Shown: piece after piece, positions 11,757 through 22,542 of the stretch
Position numbering within the stretch: position 1 is the first letter of the stretch
Layout of the letters: each line of letters begins with the position of its first letter
NCBI GenBank assembly: GCA_004835665.1
Contig: RBKR01000016.1
Coordinates: 1,054,001 to 1,118,000, forward strand
Reading direction: 5' to 3'
Origin: Phoma sp. XZ068
Taxonomy: Eukaryota > Ascomycota > Dothideomycetes > Pleosporales > Didymellaceae
DNA length: 64,000 bases
Program-made: the position numbers and the translations under genes
The notes under the pieces: generated by a model
The model's input: only the letters and a program-made list of their open reading frames with translations
Told to the model about the DNA's origin: nothing
The model's database searches: none

Positions 11757-13154
11757 ATAGACTGTATATATAGATTAATGTAGCATATATGCTCTTGGGT
11801 TAGAGTGGGCACAAGTGAGATTACTTGACTGTGCGTAGGGCAGTATTGGTCTCAGAACATAAGGTGTATTGAATGTGATGGGTCTATGCACTGGTCTCCG
11901 AGCAGATATTATTGTATTGGGCATTCTTTCTGATCTGTGCATGGGAGATGTTGGTGTCTGCGGTGATTTGGTACTGATAGAAGGTAGTACTGGTCTGAGC
12001 TTAGGAGGTAGATGCGTTTTTTGGAACAAGCATTGATCTTCAAGAGGCCGAACCGGGCTGGACGTGCGAATGAAGGACTGGTGTTGGGTTCGTTGGGTAC
12101 CGTCTTGCAAGCAAGAACTGCATTCTACACTGGTGAGCACTCGTGAGGGCCACCGGAAAAGAATCGGATATGCTGAGGAGGTGTTGTCTTAACTCTGCCA
12201 GACGTGGTAAGTCTATGGGGACGCTCCTCAGCGCGTACTCAACAACTGTTATCAGTTCAGCTCAGAGCATGCAAGATATACCACTTCGGTAGTTTTTCTG
12301 CATCGGGAGTCGCTCAACCAGACATGCAAGCATCCCCTTCCCCGGTCGTTGGCCGCCTTTCCCCTTCGGGCCGTGCAACTAGTCGTGAATGACGGCGACG
12401 GGTAAGTTTTCTAGCAAGAAATTCTTGTATTGCCCCCGCTTTCTTCTAGAACAAGGGAAAGTGTGGCTACAGAACTCCTGTCGATGAGTGCAAGGTTCGT
12501 GCTGGAGGCAACCAGAGTGAACCCTTGCAGCGGTTGACTTCTGCAAGTCATCCCAAGGTTCAACAGCCGCCGTTGCGGACGCGTCAGGTTGGTTAGGCTA
12601 GCGAGAGCAGGTCGGTGGCTGCGTCCGATATGCTGTCATTCCTGGCTGTTCAGGGCGCCCAACCTGTGGAGGAACGTGTGCAGTGGAGAGGGTGCAGAGG
12701 GAGGGATCAAAGAAAGGTGCCTGCGGGCAATGTCGGCCCTAGCGTTGTACTGTGCAAATGACGGCAACTGCTGCGAGCACTGTTTGTCGGCAGGTAAAAC
12801 TGAGTCGCAGTGTCTCGTGGAGGTGCGTGGCTGGAGACACGTGCAGCGTCTTCACCGCACAGAGGAAAGGGTTGATAAACTCCATGCCTCGACGCCTCGA
12901 CGCTACAAACAATAAACACGTACTCCTCAACCACCCCAGGCGCGCTATCGTGCACCAGTGCCAGTACCCACGCGTGTCAGCTTCGACGGTCGTTCTTTCA
13001 CGCCCGGCCTGCCGCTAAGCGTAGCCCGCCAAAAACCAACGCTACTAGATCGCCCCTCTCAGTCCCGCCGAAAGCTGCAGAGGCACTCACCAACACACAA
13101 CATCCCTCAACATTTTGCCACCTTGCGTCGCGGAACCACAGAGCCTCTGCCAAG
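11757..13154. other. long intergenic region before NAP1
   Basis: About 1.4 kb. The last ~200 bases (12950-13154) are C/A-rich and probably NAP1 5'UTR. The rest shows no credible coding frame, tRNA or repeat. Confidence 0.4.
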
Positions 13155-14654
13155 ATGTCTGAGCCGATCCGCAATAAGAAGATGGACTCCATCTCCGCTC
13201 CGTAAGTCTCTTTCTGCCCCACGACACCTTTTTCCCGACACCCTACCACACATTCTCTCCACCCCAACTGCCGCCATGGACGTCCCCAGGTCTAACAAGC
13301 AGCCCACCAGCACACCACAAAACACACCGGCCAACGCGGCACCCATCTCGTCGCGCGCCCAGCAGCCAAATGTCGGCACCATCAAAGAAGGTATGTTTTC
13401 ACTTTTTCTGTTTTTGTTGCCCCTCCAACCCCGCGCGCTGGCGCCGCAGATGTTCTTGACCGCTAATTTGAATTTTCACAGAGGAGCTTGACCGTGCCGC
13501 CGCTGGACTGTTCGCTGCAAACCCCGCCCTGGTTTCGATGATGCAGGCAAAGCTTGGTTCGCTTGTCGGCCGCTCAAGTGGCTACATTGAGTCGCTTCCT
13601 GGCTCCGTCCGCCGCCGTGTTGCCGGCCTGAAGGGTGTCCAGAAGGAGCACTCCAAGCTCGAGGCTGAGTTCCAGGAGGAGGTTCTCCAGCTCGAGAAGA
13701 AGTACTTCGCCAAGTTCACACCTCTGTACGAGCAGCGTGCCAAGATTGTCAACGGCTCCACCGAGCCCTCCGACGAGCAGGTCAAGATTGGCGAGCAGGA
13801 AGACGAGGACGAGGAGGATGACGAGGAGCAGCCTGAGAAGGAGCTCAACAAGGACGAGGGCAAGGACGTCAAGGGTATCCCAGAGTTCTGGCTGAGCGCC
13901 ATGAAGAACCAGATCTCGCTTGCCGAGATGATCACAGACCGCGACGAGGCTGCGCTGAAGCACCTCACCGACGTTCGCATGGAGTACCTCGACCGCCCCG
14001 GTTTCCGTCTTATCTTCGAGTTTGAGGAGAACGAGTTCTTCACCAACAAGACCATCACCAAGACCTACTTCTACCAGGAGGAGAACGGTTACGGCGGTGA
14101 CTTCATCTACGACCACGCCGAGGGTGACAAGATTGAGTGGAAGGCAGGCAAGGACCTGACCGTCCGCGTCGAGAGCAAGAAGCAGAGGAACAAGAGTGAG
14201 TCCTCCATAATTTATTGATACGCAGTGACTAATCCCAGCAGACACAAAGCAGACCCGCGTTGTTAAGAAGACCGTCCCCACAGAGTCATTCTTCAACTTC
14301 TTCGACCCCCCAAGCCCTCCCCAGGACGATGATGATGCTTCCTCTGACATTGAGGAGCGCCTCGAGCTCGACTACCAGCTTGGTGAGGACATCAAGGAGA
14401 AGCTCATTCCCCGCGCTATCGACTGGTTCACCGGCGAGGCTCTTCAGTACGAGAACATTGAGGACTTCGACGAGGGCGAGTTCGAGGACGAGGACGATGA
14501 GGATGAGGACGAGCTCAGCGACGACCGTGACGAGGATGAGGAGTCAGATGACGAGGTGAGCAGATCTCGTTCCGATACATTACAACATACTAATCAATCT
14601 CAGAACGACGGCACAAAACCCAAGCAGGAGGCTGCCGAGTGCAAGCAGAGCTAA
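13155..14654 (+). CDS. NAP1: nucleosome assembly protein NAP1-like
   Basis: Histone H2A-H2B chaperone. Five exons (13155-13201, 13290-13390, 13482-14195, 14242-14555, 14604-14654) sum to 409 codons, 408 residues. The long helix contains VQKEHSKLEAEFQEEVLQLE and EKKYFAKFTPLYEQRAKIV, the dimerisation helix and its continuation, both strongly family-like. KGIPEFWLSAMKN and the beta earmuff region FRLIFEFEENEFFTN with TKTYFYQ follow. ESFFNFFDPPSPP and the acidic tail (D/E runs, about residues 370-395) complete the fold. Acidic stretches also lie at about 135-160. A short last exon encodes a 16-residue basic/polar tail. Exon boundaries all use standard donors and CAG/TAG acceptors. Confidence 0.95.
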
Positions 14655-15502
14655 ACCCTCCCTTCGACCGATCTTTTTCGATGATATCTCAGGGCATTGG
14701 GCTTGTTTCAACAATCTAGATGGCTATTCTGGCTGTGACAGGCTCGCAACCTGACCCTTTCCCGTTATCCTTGCACAGCACTACATGTTTTCCCGCACGG
14801 CGTATCATTGCATTGAAAGAGCTGGACGCTGATCGGGGGTGGTTGTTCTAGCTATACATGAACTATACTGGTTCTTCCTCCCTCTCTCCACTCCACTCAA
14901 CCTAATAGTTCCTGCACATAGCTTCCCTCGGATACGCCAGGTCCGGTAGCTTCAATGCCCAGTTACCCTCGGCGCAGGGCAGCTAGAGTGTCGTTGCGCA
15001 CTAGACGCACGAGGGAACGATGAGCAGCGGATGGATCACGACTACAGCGATGGATAGTAAAAGTTTTGGTATATAGAGCGAAATGAATGAGACACGAGCA
15101 TCACCGACGAAGTCGAATCATGACTCTTGCATTAACCAGTGAATACCGTGATCGTCGTGTAAGACCATCTCAAACTCAAATTTGTCTTCGGTCCGATGAA
15201 CGATCCCCTTACATGGTCCCTATGCACCCACGTTCCTTACAGAGCGCCATGCACGCAGGCCCTTATCCCACGGCCTCGCGTGGAATGAACCTGACATCCC
15301 TGACAGGCTAGTGCGGGGTAGACGGCTGGTGGGGGTGCCAGGGCAAAACTTCGGTGCGGGCAATATTTTTTGAGCAACGGCGACAGAGTACCGCAAACTG
15401 AAATCACTCTACCAAATTAGTTTCTCTACAAACAAGGCTTAATTACACTTGTTTTATTTACTCTTCGCAGGCGGAATCTTTCAGAAGTGTTATCGAGACG
15501 AT
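14655..15502. other. intergenic region NAP1 3'UTR / FAP7 promoter
   Basis: 848 bases between two plus-strand genes. No coding frame beyond short chance ones. A/T-rich stretch at 15400-15470 just before FAP7 is probably its core promoter/5'UTR. Confidence 0.4.
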
Positions 15503-16135
15503 ATGGCGCGCAAGAACCCCAATATTATCATTACTGGTACGCCGGGTGTAGGCAAGTCGACACACGCTGAGCAGTTGGCGAGAGCGACGGGGTTCAAGCA
15601 CGTCTCTGTGAATCAGATTGTCAAGGATGAAGGGTTCCATGAGGGCAAGGACGAGGAGACCGGGAGCTGGATCGTAGATGAGGATAAGGTATGTTTCCCC
15701 CACTCCTCTAGGCGAGGATGCCGCAAGCATGCTCGCATGTTGCTTGCGCTTCTCTGCAGAATAGTACGCTGACATTTGCCACAGCTCCTGGATTACCTCG
15801 AGGAACGCCAGATCTCAGAAGAAGGCGGCTCGATCCTCGATTGGCACGCCTGCGATGTCTTCCCCGAACGCTGGATCGATCTCGTTGTCGTGCTGCGGTG
15901 TGATTCTACCGTCCTGTACGATCGCCTCACCGCGAGGGGGTACAAGGATAAGAAGCTAGATGAGAACATGGACAGCGAGATCATGCAGGTCCTGCTCGAC
16001 GAGGCGCGGGAGTCGTACAAGGAGGAGATTGTGGTCGAGCTGAGGAGCGACAGTGTGGACGATGTGGACGGGAATCTGGAGAGGATTGAGCAGTGGGTTG
16101 AGAACTGGAAGAAGGACCACAAGGATGAGGAGTAA
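15503..16135 (+). CDS. FAP7: adenylate kinase isoenzyme 6 / Fap7 ribosome-assembly ATPase
   Basis: Nuclear NMP kinase-fold ATPase that, in yeast, acts in late 40S maturation (20S to 18S rRNA cleavage) with uS11. Exons 15503-15688 and 15785-16135 give 178 residues, typical for the family. The P-loop is GTPGVGKST at residues 12-20 after NIIIT. DWHACDVFPERW (the family signature after the first kinase half) is at about 82-93, and RGYKDKKLDENM is the lid. The first intron begins GTATGT and ends CCACAG. The gene converges on HAM1 with about 90 bases between the stops. Confidence 0.94.
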
Positions 16136-16224
16136 ACGACCTGCACAGGAAGAGTGAGAATCATAGCGGCTTTGAGCTGTTTGTCAGGTAAGTCTATTCT
16201 TTTCTATTTTGAATGGCGGGTCTT

Positions 16225-16961
16225 CTAGGCGTCGGCCCTGGCGGCCAGCCACTCCTTTAGCTTTTCCAGCGCCTTGCCGCGGTGGCTGATCTTGTTCTTC
16301 TCTGCCTTGTCCATCTCTGCGTATGTTTGGCCTGATCCTACATACTCGAAGCACGAGTCCCAGCCTGTCATCTCGTTAGCTCATACAGTTCAACGTCTTA
16401 AGGATATGTGCTTACCGAACACAGTAGGCCCTCGACTCGGCACTAGCTTGCCATCCGTACGTCCCTGGAACGTGATGGGCTCGTGGCCAGGTCCCTCGCA
16501 GTAACCGAATGTGCACACTGCCTGCGCAGACTTATCATCGAAGCCCGACAGCATCTTGTGCAGTTCGAGGGGGCCTAGGGAGAGCATGAACCATTTGCTA
16601 TTGCTGTATGTTAGCACAAGATGGAACGGAGAATGAGAATAGGAGCAGTACATGTATGGCCCAGGAAGATCGTTCATGGCTTTGAAGCAGAGACATGTGT
16701 CTTCCACCAGCACAGGGCCTCCAACCTATGCAGGAATTAGCAATAGATCAATTGAGGCTTGATCAATGAACTTACGGCCTCTGCGGCTCGTCGTGCCTTG
16801 TCTAGTGTGACTTCTTCAACTGTGCCTTGGATCTCGACTAGATCGACATTCTGATTTCGCAGCTCGATGACGCCTTCCAAGATGGCCTGGACTTCTGCAA
16901 GCTTGTTCTTGTTGCCAGTGATGAAGTTCAGGTGCTTGGGCACCGTTGATGTGGAAGCCAT
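16225..16961 (-). CDS. HAM1: inosine triphosphate pyrophosphatase (Ham1)
   Basis: Hydrolyses ITP, dITP and XTP to monophosphates, keeping deaminated purines out of nucleic acids. Four exons (16961-16776, 16725-16652, 16597-16416, 16364-16225) give 193 residues. Seen: TGNKNKLAEVQAIL at the N-terminus (substrate loop), VEDTCLCFKAMNDLPGPYI with KWF across the second splice, TFGYCEGPG, and the C-terminal WDSCFEYVGSGQTYAEM with SHRGKALEKL. Choosing the TAG rather than the earlier CAG acceptor for exon 3 restores PYIKWF. Three introns in a small gene. Confidence 0.95.
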
Positions 16962-17730
16962 TTTGATAGCTTGAACGGAGTAGCTTACAGCTGTGTTGTA
17001 GAACGACGAATAGAAAGCTTGAGGCTCTGGAGGCTCTTGGACAGCTTGCTGTGGCGTTTGATGGTCCAGCTGAAGTAGTCTTTAGATTTGCACGTGACTG
17101 AATGCTCTAGTGAAGTTAGGATTGATGGGCCTTGGAGAAGAATGCTGCAGACTGTTATACCGTAATGAGGTCAATTCCGTGATTTGATAATGGCGATGCT
17201 GTAAGCAGCGAGGTATGACTGGTGTTGCGGAATTAGTTGTGAATTAGGGCTAAAGGGCGCAACTCCCGACAGTAATCGAATCGCAGCAACACTTACAGGG
17301 CTGATGTAGGGCTGATGTTGCAATCAATCGTCCTGCTGAATCCTAGTCTCTTGACATGCAGAAGAGATGCATCAACACCAGACGAAGCTGCACGACTAAA
17401 AGGTGGGGTCTATCTTTGGACATTGAAGCGAGGGCGCTATGGCCCGGAGAGGAAAACAACCGGTTAGCGTTGCCTCGAATGTCACCGTGCCTTCCAACCG
17501 TCATCCTACCTTCGAAAAGTAGCGTCCCGTTTCCCAGCCCTATCAACGGTGTAGGTTCCCATTCGTTCTTGTTCTCTGGTACGCCAACCACGTTCTGATT
17601 GCGGCTCGAAACCCGCGTTGCTGGAGCCTCATCTCATTGCACCACCCTGATCCGGCGTTTAGTCCGTCAGCTTCGTCTACGCTCATCTCGCATTTCCTTC
17701 GGCATTGGCGACATCGACACACACGCCAAT
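16962..17730. promoter_or_regulatory. bidirectional region HAM1 / P450-like
   Basis: 769 bases between divergent starts. A short direct repeat of GGGCTGATGT occurs twice at about 17299-17319. Frames continuing upstream of 17731 lack an ATG, so the plus-strand gene starts at 17731. No other element called. Confidence 0.4.
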
Positions 17731-19722
17731 ATGGCGCTCAAGGGTCTGTTTCTGGCCGTGTACGCCTCGAATGGCATCATAAGAACGCTCTTCTTGCCAA
17801 TATGGTACACCCTGCTACTCAGTCCGTTCATATTCGCCGTAGCGTACTACTACGGAGTCGGACAAACACTACAAAACTTCGTAGGTGACGACTTCTCCTG
17901 GTTCGACATCCTACCTCAATTTGCAATCTCAGCCGTCTTTTTGCTCCTTCCAACGAGATTGCTCTCCGGCTCGAGAGGTGCAGGCAAGAGCAAAGATGGG
18001 AAGAGCAGGGTACAATCGCTGCCATACTGGATCCCAGGGATCAGACACCTGGGAAATATCATCTCGGGCGAAGAAGGATGGTTGAAGGGAATCCGGGACT
18101 CGTCGACACACAGCATCATCTCGTACCAGGCAGCCGGTTCTAAGCACGTTATCATCCTCACCGCCTCCCTTCTGGAAGAACTCTACAGGAAATGCATAAC
18201 CCTAGGAGAGCACACTACTTCCAGGTGGGCAACACTCCACAACGCGTTCGGGTTGCCGAAGAGCTTCAAGAACGAATACTTTGAGCTGCAACCTCAAATC
18301 AACACTCTCGTTGACGCGGAAATTTTCCATGCGAAAGCGATGGAAAGTCTCGTCGCCGCATCCTGCGAGATTCTCTCAGATACTCTACCGGATCTGGTCA
18401 CTTTCAACTCGTCGATTGTCGATCAGATGCAATGGGAACGAGTGGCCAACATGGAACTGACAGACGGAACATCAGAAGCGGAGTGCGACTTCTTCGCCTT
18501 GATCAACGACTTCTGCTGTAACGCGATACTTGGGCCTATTGCTGGTGCCCCGTTCATCGAATCGTACCAACTGCTCGCCTCTGATCTAGCGGACCTCAAC
18601 CGATACTACTACGCGCTGTCTCTTGGGATTCCACGACTGTCGCCGATCCAAGGCCTCCCAACAGCGGCGTTGGCTAAGAAGAGGCTTCTCTCTAACTTCA
18701 CCAAGTTGTTCAAGGAGCTCACAGAGCCAAAAGTCAGACGAGTACTGGACGATGATGAAAGTGTGAGCGAAGAAGAAACGGACGCCGACACATCAACACC
18801 ATTTGCAACACTTAACGAATTGTTCACAAAGCATAACGTCCCGATTCCAGCGCGAGCGTCTATCGCTCTCGATCTGACAAACAGCATCATCGGAGAGATT
18901 GTTCCGCTCGTCTTTTGGACTCTAGTTCACGTGCACAGCTCCTCAACCTGGCCACTCGCGCAGGGCGACCAACAGACGCCTTTCGCAAAGATCAAGGAGG
19001 AGACAAAGTCCTGGGCGCAAGCAATTCAGCCTCCATCCATCCACCCCTTGTTCCCTGCGCCGCCAGAGATCTCGTTCACCTCAGCCGCTCAGTTCCATAG
19101 CCCGACTCCCTTTCCGTACCTGCACTCTTGCATCAACGAAACTAGGCGCCTATACAATTCTTCGGCTACCATGTTTACTATCGGCAAGCCTACGATTTTG
19201 GAAGAGAAGAGTCTCCGCCCCGGTGTCCAGGACCAGTGGGAGCTCGAAGTCGGCTCACATGTTGACATTGGACTGTCACAAAGTCTCATCAACAAGTCAC
19301 CCGCAAACATTACTTCGCCCGACACGTTCAAGCCAGACCGCTTCGTCAAGGCCGCACCCGGTCCCTCCATTGTCTCGAAGACGGACGCGTCTGGGCAGTA
19401 CAAGACTGCGCTGCTCGTCTCCATTCTGGCAGGTATTGTGCAGCTTTGGGAGATCAGTCCGGCGCCGAAGAAGACGTTTATGGAGAAGATGATCGAGGTC
19501 CGCGATGAAGTGCATGCTGGCGCTGCTTCGCTCGACGGTGATGGCAAGGTGAACAAGAGCAACAGCCGGGTGGAGAAAGTTGGAGAAGAAAAGAAGACTG
19601 CTGTGTGGGTTCCTCCCAAAGCACTTGATGCAGCGAGTGTCAAAGTGCCGAAGAGCGATGTGAGAGTCAGGATTAGAAGGAGGGAGAGCCTGCCGGCGCC
19701 AAAGGTACCGAGGAAGAGATAA
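17731..19722 (+). CDS. cytochrome P450-like protein lacking the haem-ligand cysteine
   Basis: Intronless 663-residue protein with hydrophobic N-terminal segments (about residues 5-50 and 65-82). The body resembles fungal CYP7/CYP8-like P450s: a K-helix ExxR (NETRRLYNSS, residues about 468-477), the meander-type DTFKPDRF (about 534-541), and a final hydrophobic helix (ALLVSILAGIVQLWEI). Between the last two, where FxxGxxxCxG should lie, the sequence has PGPSIVSKTDASGQYK and no cysteine. The I-helix region (about 370-390) also lacks the usual acid-alcohol pair. The tail of about 90 residues is basic and low-complexity. It probably does not bind haem in the P450 way. Role unknown. Confidence 0.75.
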   Translation: MALKGLFLAVYASNGIIRTLFLPIWYTLLLSPFIFAVAYYYGVGQTLQNFVGDDFSWFDILPQFAISAVFLLLPTRLLSGSRGAGKSKDGKSRVQSLPYWIPGIRHLGNIISGEEGWLKGIRDSSTHSIISYQAAGSKHVIILTASLLEELYRKCITLGEHTTSRWATLHNAFGLPKSFKNEYFELQPQINTLVDAEIFHAKAMESLVAASCEILSDTLPDLVTFNSSIVDQMQWERVANMELTDGTSEAECDFFALINDFCCNAILGPIAGAPFIESYQLLASDLADLNRYYYALSLGIPRLSPIQGLPTAALAKKRLLSNFTKLFKELTEPKVRRVLDDDESVSEEETDADTSTPFATLNELFTKHNVPIPARASIALDLTNSIIGEIVPLVFWTLVHVHSSSTWPLAQGDQQTPFAKIKEETKSWAQAIQPPSIHPLFPAPPEISFTSAAQFHSPTPFPYLHSCINETRRLYNSSATMFTIGKPTILEEKSLRPGVQDQWELEVGSHVDIGLSQSLINKSPANITSPDTFKPDRFVKAAPGPSIVSKTDASGQYKTALLVSILAGIVQLWEISPAPKKTFMEKMIEVRDEVHAGAASLDGDGKVNKSNSRVEKVGEEKKTAVWVPPKALDAASVKVPKSDVRVRIRRRESLPAPKVPRKR

Positions 19723-20025
19723 GTCAAGTAGTCATCTACGATGAAGATGTAGAAATGGCGTAAATCCACAGGGCTGTTCTGCAGTCATTGGCCAGCATAG
19801 ATCTGATCCAACATCACTGCATGTCGCCTTGAAGTGTGATACGAATAATGTGCAAACTTTTGCATTGAATTTAACCGATCTAGCGGAAAAGTAAAGTATC
19901 CAAAAAGAAGTGAATCAACTAAGCTTGGCAGAAGTGAAGCATCCCAATCATCGGTCCGTCATCAAGAAGAAACCATCATAAAACACCTTAAAATATGTAC
20001 CCTTTCCACGAGTAGTTACTTCCCT
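19723..20025. other. convergent intergenic region
   Basis: 303 bases between the stops of the P450-like gene and the expansin-like gene; A/T-rich, consistent with two 3'UTRs. Nothing else seen. Confidence 0.4.
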
Positions 20026-21222
20026 CTAGAAGTTGCTTCCAGCAGTCTTCTTCGAGTTCGCTGCGACGCTAACATCCTTGACAGTAATGGTCTTGCCGTC
20101 GGTGCTGGTGACCTTGACATCGACCTTCTCGGTCCTGAAACCAGACTGGTTCTCGAAGAAGTTGTAGTACTTGCGCTCAGTCTTCTGCCATGTCTTTCCG
20201 CCGTCGGTGGAGACCTCGAGCGAGGCGACGGGGACGTTGGAGTTCTCGACCTGCATGCTGAACCAGTAGGGGCTGGTGCCCTCCTTGTTCTTGAGCACAA
20301 TGGGGGTGGTGATGCCGCAGGGAACAATGTCCCAGCTGACGTTGATCACGCCCTTGCTGGGCTCGGCGAGCTTGGCGAAGGCATCAGGGAATAGGTCAAG
20401 GTGGTTGGGGCCGCAGCCGGGGCACTGGTCCACAACCATGGCGGTGATCTTGTTGCCAGAGGGGCCAGTGACGCTCACGCAGGCTCCGCAGTTACCGGCG
20501 CTATCCCAGTTGGAGTCGGAGAGGGCGGTGCCGAAGACGCCAGAGGGAATGGTGTATCCTGTGAACATGCAAGTTCCACCAGAGACGTTACCGCCGTAGA
20601 AGGTAGCCTCACCAGACTTGGAGCCAGCACCAGCACTGGTCACGCCCTCAGCTGGCGATGGGGTAGAGGAAGCGACAGCTGCCTCAGAAACAGATGAGGA
20701 TTCAGCGGCGGCAGGAGTCTTGGAGGTAGGAGCGGCAGGAGCCTCGGAGGTAGGAGCTGCGCGAGTCTCGGAGGTAGCAGCAGCAGGGGCCTTGGAGGTA
20801 GGGACAGCTGGAGTCTCGGAGGTGGGGATAGTAGCTTCGCTGGTCGGGCAAGGCTCCTCTTCGTCCTGTCCCTCGACAGAGGTAGGCGCAGGTGTCTCAG
20901 TGATGGCAGACGAACTGTAGTCAAGAGAGACAGTGGAGTGGATCGGCTGAGGGCGGCCAGTGAAGTTGCCCCAGGTTCCGTTAGGGTAGCTTCCCCAGTG
21001 GAGGCCAGTTGCTGTGGCCTGCACTGACGATGAGGGTTTGACAGTGATGGTTGTGGTGATGTCGATGGTGCTAGTGATGGTGATATCGCTGGGCACAGGC
21101 TCAGGCTGAACGGTGACATAGAACCTTTCAGTCTCTGTCTTGGTGACAGTTCGCCTTGTGCAGCCCTCCTGGGCGACGGCCAAACCCACAAGGGGGATGA
21201 TAGAGAAGATTGCTGACTTCAT
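20026..21222 (-). CDS. secreted expansin-like protein (DPBB plus CBM63-like domain)
   Basis: Secreted 398-residue protein with a signal peptide (MKSAIFSIIPLVGLAVAQ, residues 1-18). A Ser/Thr/Pro-rich linker (about 20-200) includes near-tandem units such as APTSEAPAAPTSKTPAA. Then comes an expansin-like double-psi beta-barrel (about 205-305) with GEATFYGGN, GACVSVTGP and DQCPGCGPNHLDLFPDAF, and a C-terminal beta-sandwich (about 310-390) with NVPVASLEVSTDGGKTWQ, like the expansin carbohydrate-binding domain. Expansins loosen polysaccharide networks without hydrolysis; fungal relatives act on plant or own cell walls. Cysteines in the barrel fit disulphides. The linker is likely O-mannosylated. 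No intron. Confidence 0.88.
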   Translation of the reverse strand: MKSAIFSIIPLVGLAVAQEGCTRRTVTKTETERFYVTVQPEPVPSDITITSTIDITTTITVKPSSSVQATATGLHWGSYPNGTWGNFTGRPQPIHSTVSLDYSSSAITETPAPTSVEGQDEEEPCPTSEATIPTSETPAVPTSKAPAAATSETRAAPTSEAPAAPTSKTPAAAESSSVSEAAVASSTPSPAEGVTSAGAGSKSGEATFYGGNVSGGTCMFTGYTIPSGVFGTALSDSNWDSAGNCGACVSVTGPSGNKITAMVVDQCPGCGPNHLDLFPDAFAKLAEPSKGVINVSWDIVPCGITTPIVLKNKEGTSPYWFSMQVENSNVPVASLEVSTDGGKTWQKTERKYYNFFENQSGFRTEKVDVKVTSTDGKTITVKDVSVAANSKKTAGSNF

Positions 21223-21936
21223 GGTTCGAGCTTACTTTTCTTGATCGTTTTCTGGTATACGGAACGTCTTCGGTACTCCGTAGTAGTAATGACTGTATTG
21301 GATCGTATCAAACGAGTGGCAGCAGCACTAGGCTTGCGAAAAGGAATGACTGATGGGGGAGAGACCGGAAGCTCGTACGGCGTCAGTCAAGTGGGCAGCC
21401 TCAATACATAAACCCCCTCGGTACCCTGGCATCACAGCTCGTCTGGCTTGCCACATGCAGCATGAACCCAACATTGCGTGGAAATTTGCTCAGAAGTAAA
21501 TGAGCCCGCTGTCACCAAGTAGAACAACGGGAGCGGCACGGCAGCAGACATGCAGGATGCCCCAGCCACCCGAGTGATTACACGCTACTTTCCAACTCCC
21601 CTGGTCTAGGCTCACGCAGTGGACATGTGCGAAAAGCTTGGTGAGATGATTTCCACGGGAAATTCTGATGAGTGCACAGGGTTGAAGATGCGCTAAGTGG
21701 AGATCAAACGCTGGCGAAATGACAAGGCGGGAACTCATTTGATCCTTCCATCTTGCGTATGAACATCAAAACATGCTGAGGATCACCAGCCTCTGACAAA
21801 TGCAGCAGCTGAAACTGCGAATCGTCTTGTTCTATTTGTGATCTCGTTGTGGCGTGCGCATCGCGCTTCTTTGAAGTTGGTTGAGGATGGTTCGGGATGG
21901 AGGTTTCAAGATAGTGGTTTTGTATTACCACCGGGT
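21223..21936. other. intergenic region, expansin-like promoter
   Basis: 714 bases upstream of the expansin-like gene. No conserved coding frame or repeat recognised. Confidence 0.35.
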
Positions 21937-22542
21937 TTAACAGCAGCGAAATAACGCCGCATCCGACCTTCCGCAATCAGGGTGAGCAGATTGCCGACAA
22001 GTTCGAGACTTCATTGAAGAGTTCTGCTGTGGAGAGTTGAAGGCTGCGATCGGGATGCTACCGAGCGCAGCATGCTCACTGGCCACTCTCCAGGAAGACG
22101 TGGTAATCTGGAGTAAACTATAACCCAGCGTCTGAAGATTGATTGCACTCGCAGGCATGAGCTTGTCGTGTGCAATGTGCCTGACTTCCCCGGCCCCTAC
22201 GCAATTGTTGGCGTTTCGGAACAAAGCAGGGTGATTGCCAAATGAGATGAAGAGAGAATGTTTCATTGCAAGGTGTTCAAGCAACTGACGTTGGTGTCGC
22301 GTGAGGAACAGACCCCCCTCGCGTCCAAGCCACACCGAGACTGGAACTCTCTTTCTGGTATCCACGCGGGGCGATGAAAGTTCTATAGTGGGTAGGGCAA
22401 GACTGCGTAAAAGCGGGAAGATCCGTTCAGTGAACCTGTTGTTGCTCGGAATCGGATCGAAATTGTTGATCAAAAAGGTCGGCTCAATCTCCCAGACTTC
22501 TCGCCGCAGAGCAAACGAGATATGAGCGATTACAGTAAACAT
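21937..22542 (-). CDS. orphan open frame, 201 aa
   Basis: From the ATG at 22542 the frame runs 201 residues without interruption; an upstream extension to 22665 would need a non-ATG start. The first half has balanced, protein-like composition (FTVIAHISFALRREVWEIEP, then RIFPLLRSLALPTIELSS and a LEHLAMKHSLFISF helix). The last 40 residues are Ser/Arg/Cys-rich and look random. No family recognised. It could be a lineage-specific gene, a decayed gene, or chance. Flanking sequence has no matching partner on the other strand. Confidence 0.3.
   Translation of the reverse strand: MFTVIAHISFALRREVWEIEPTFLINNFDPIPSNNRFTERIFPLLRSLALPTIELSSPRVDTRKRVPVSVWLGREGGLFLTRHQRQLLEHLAMKHSLFISFGNHPALFRNANNCVGAGEVRHIAHDKLMPASAINLQTLGYSLLQITTSSWRVASEHAALGSIPIAAFNSPQQNSSMKSRTCRQSAHPDCGRSDAALFRCC

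Noticed and set aside
13574..14350. 258-codon minus-strand open frame opposite NAP1
   Set aside because: Leucine/valine-rich antisense of an acidic coding sequence; NAP1 is certain on the other strand.
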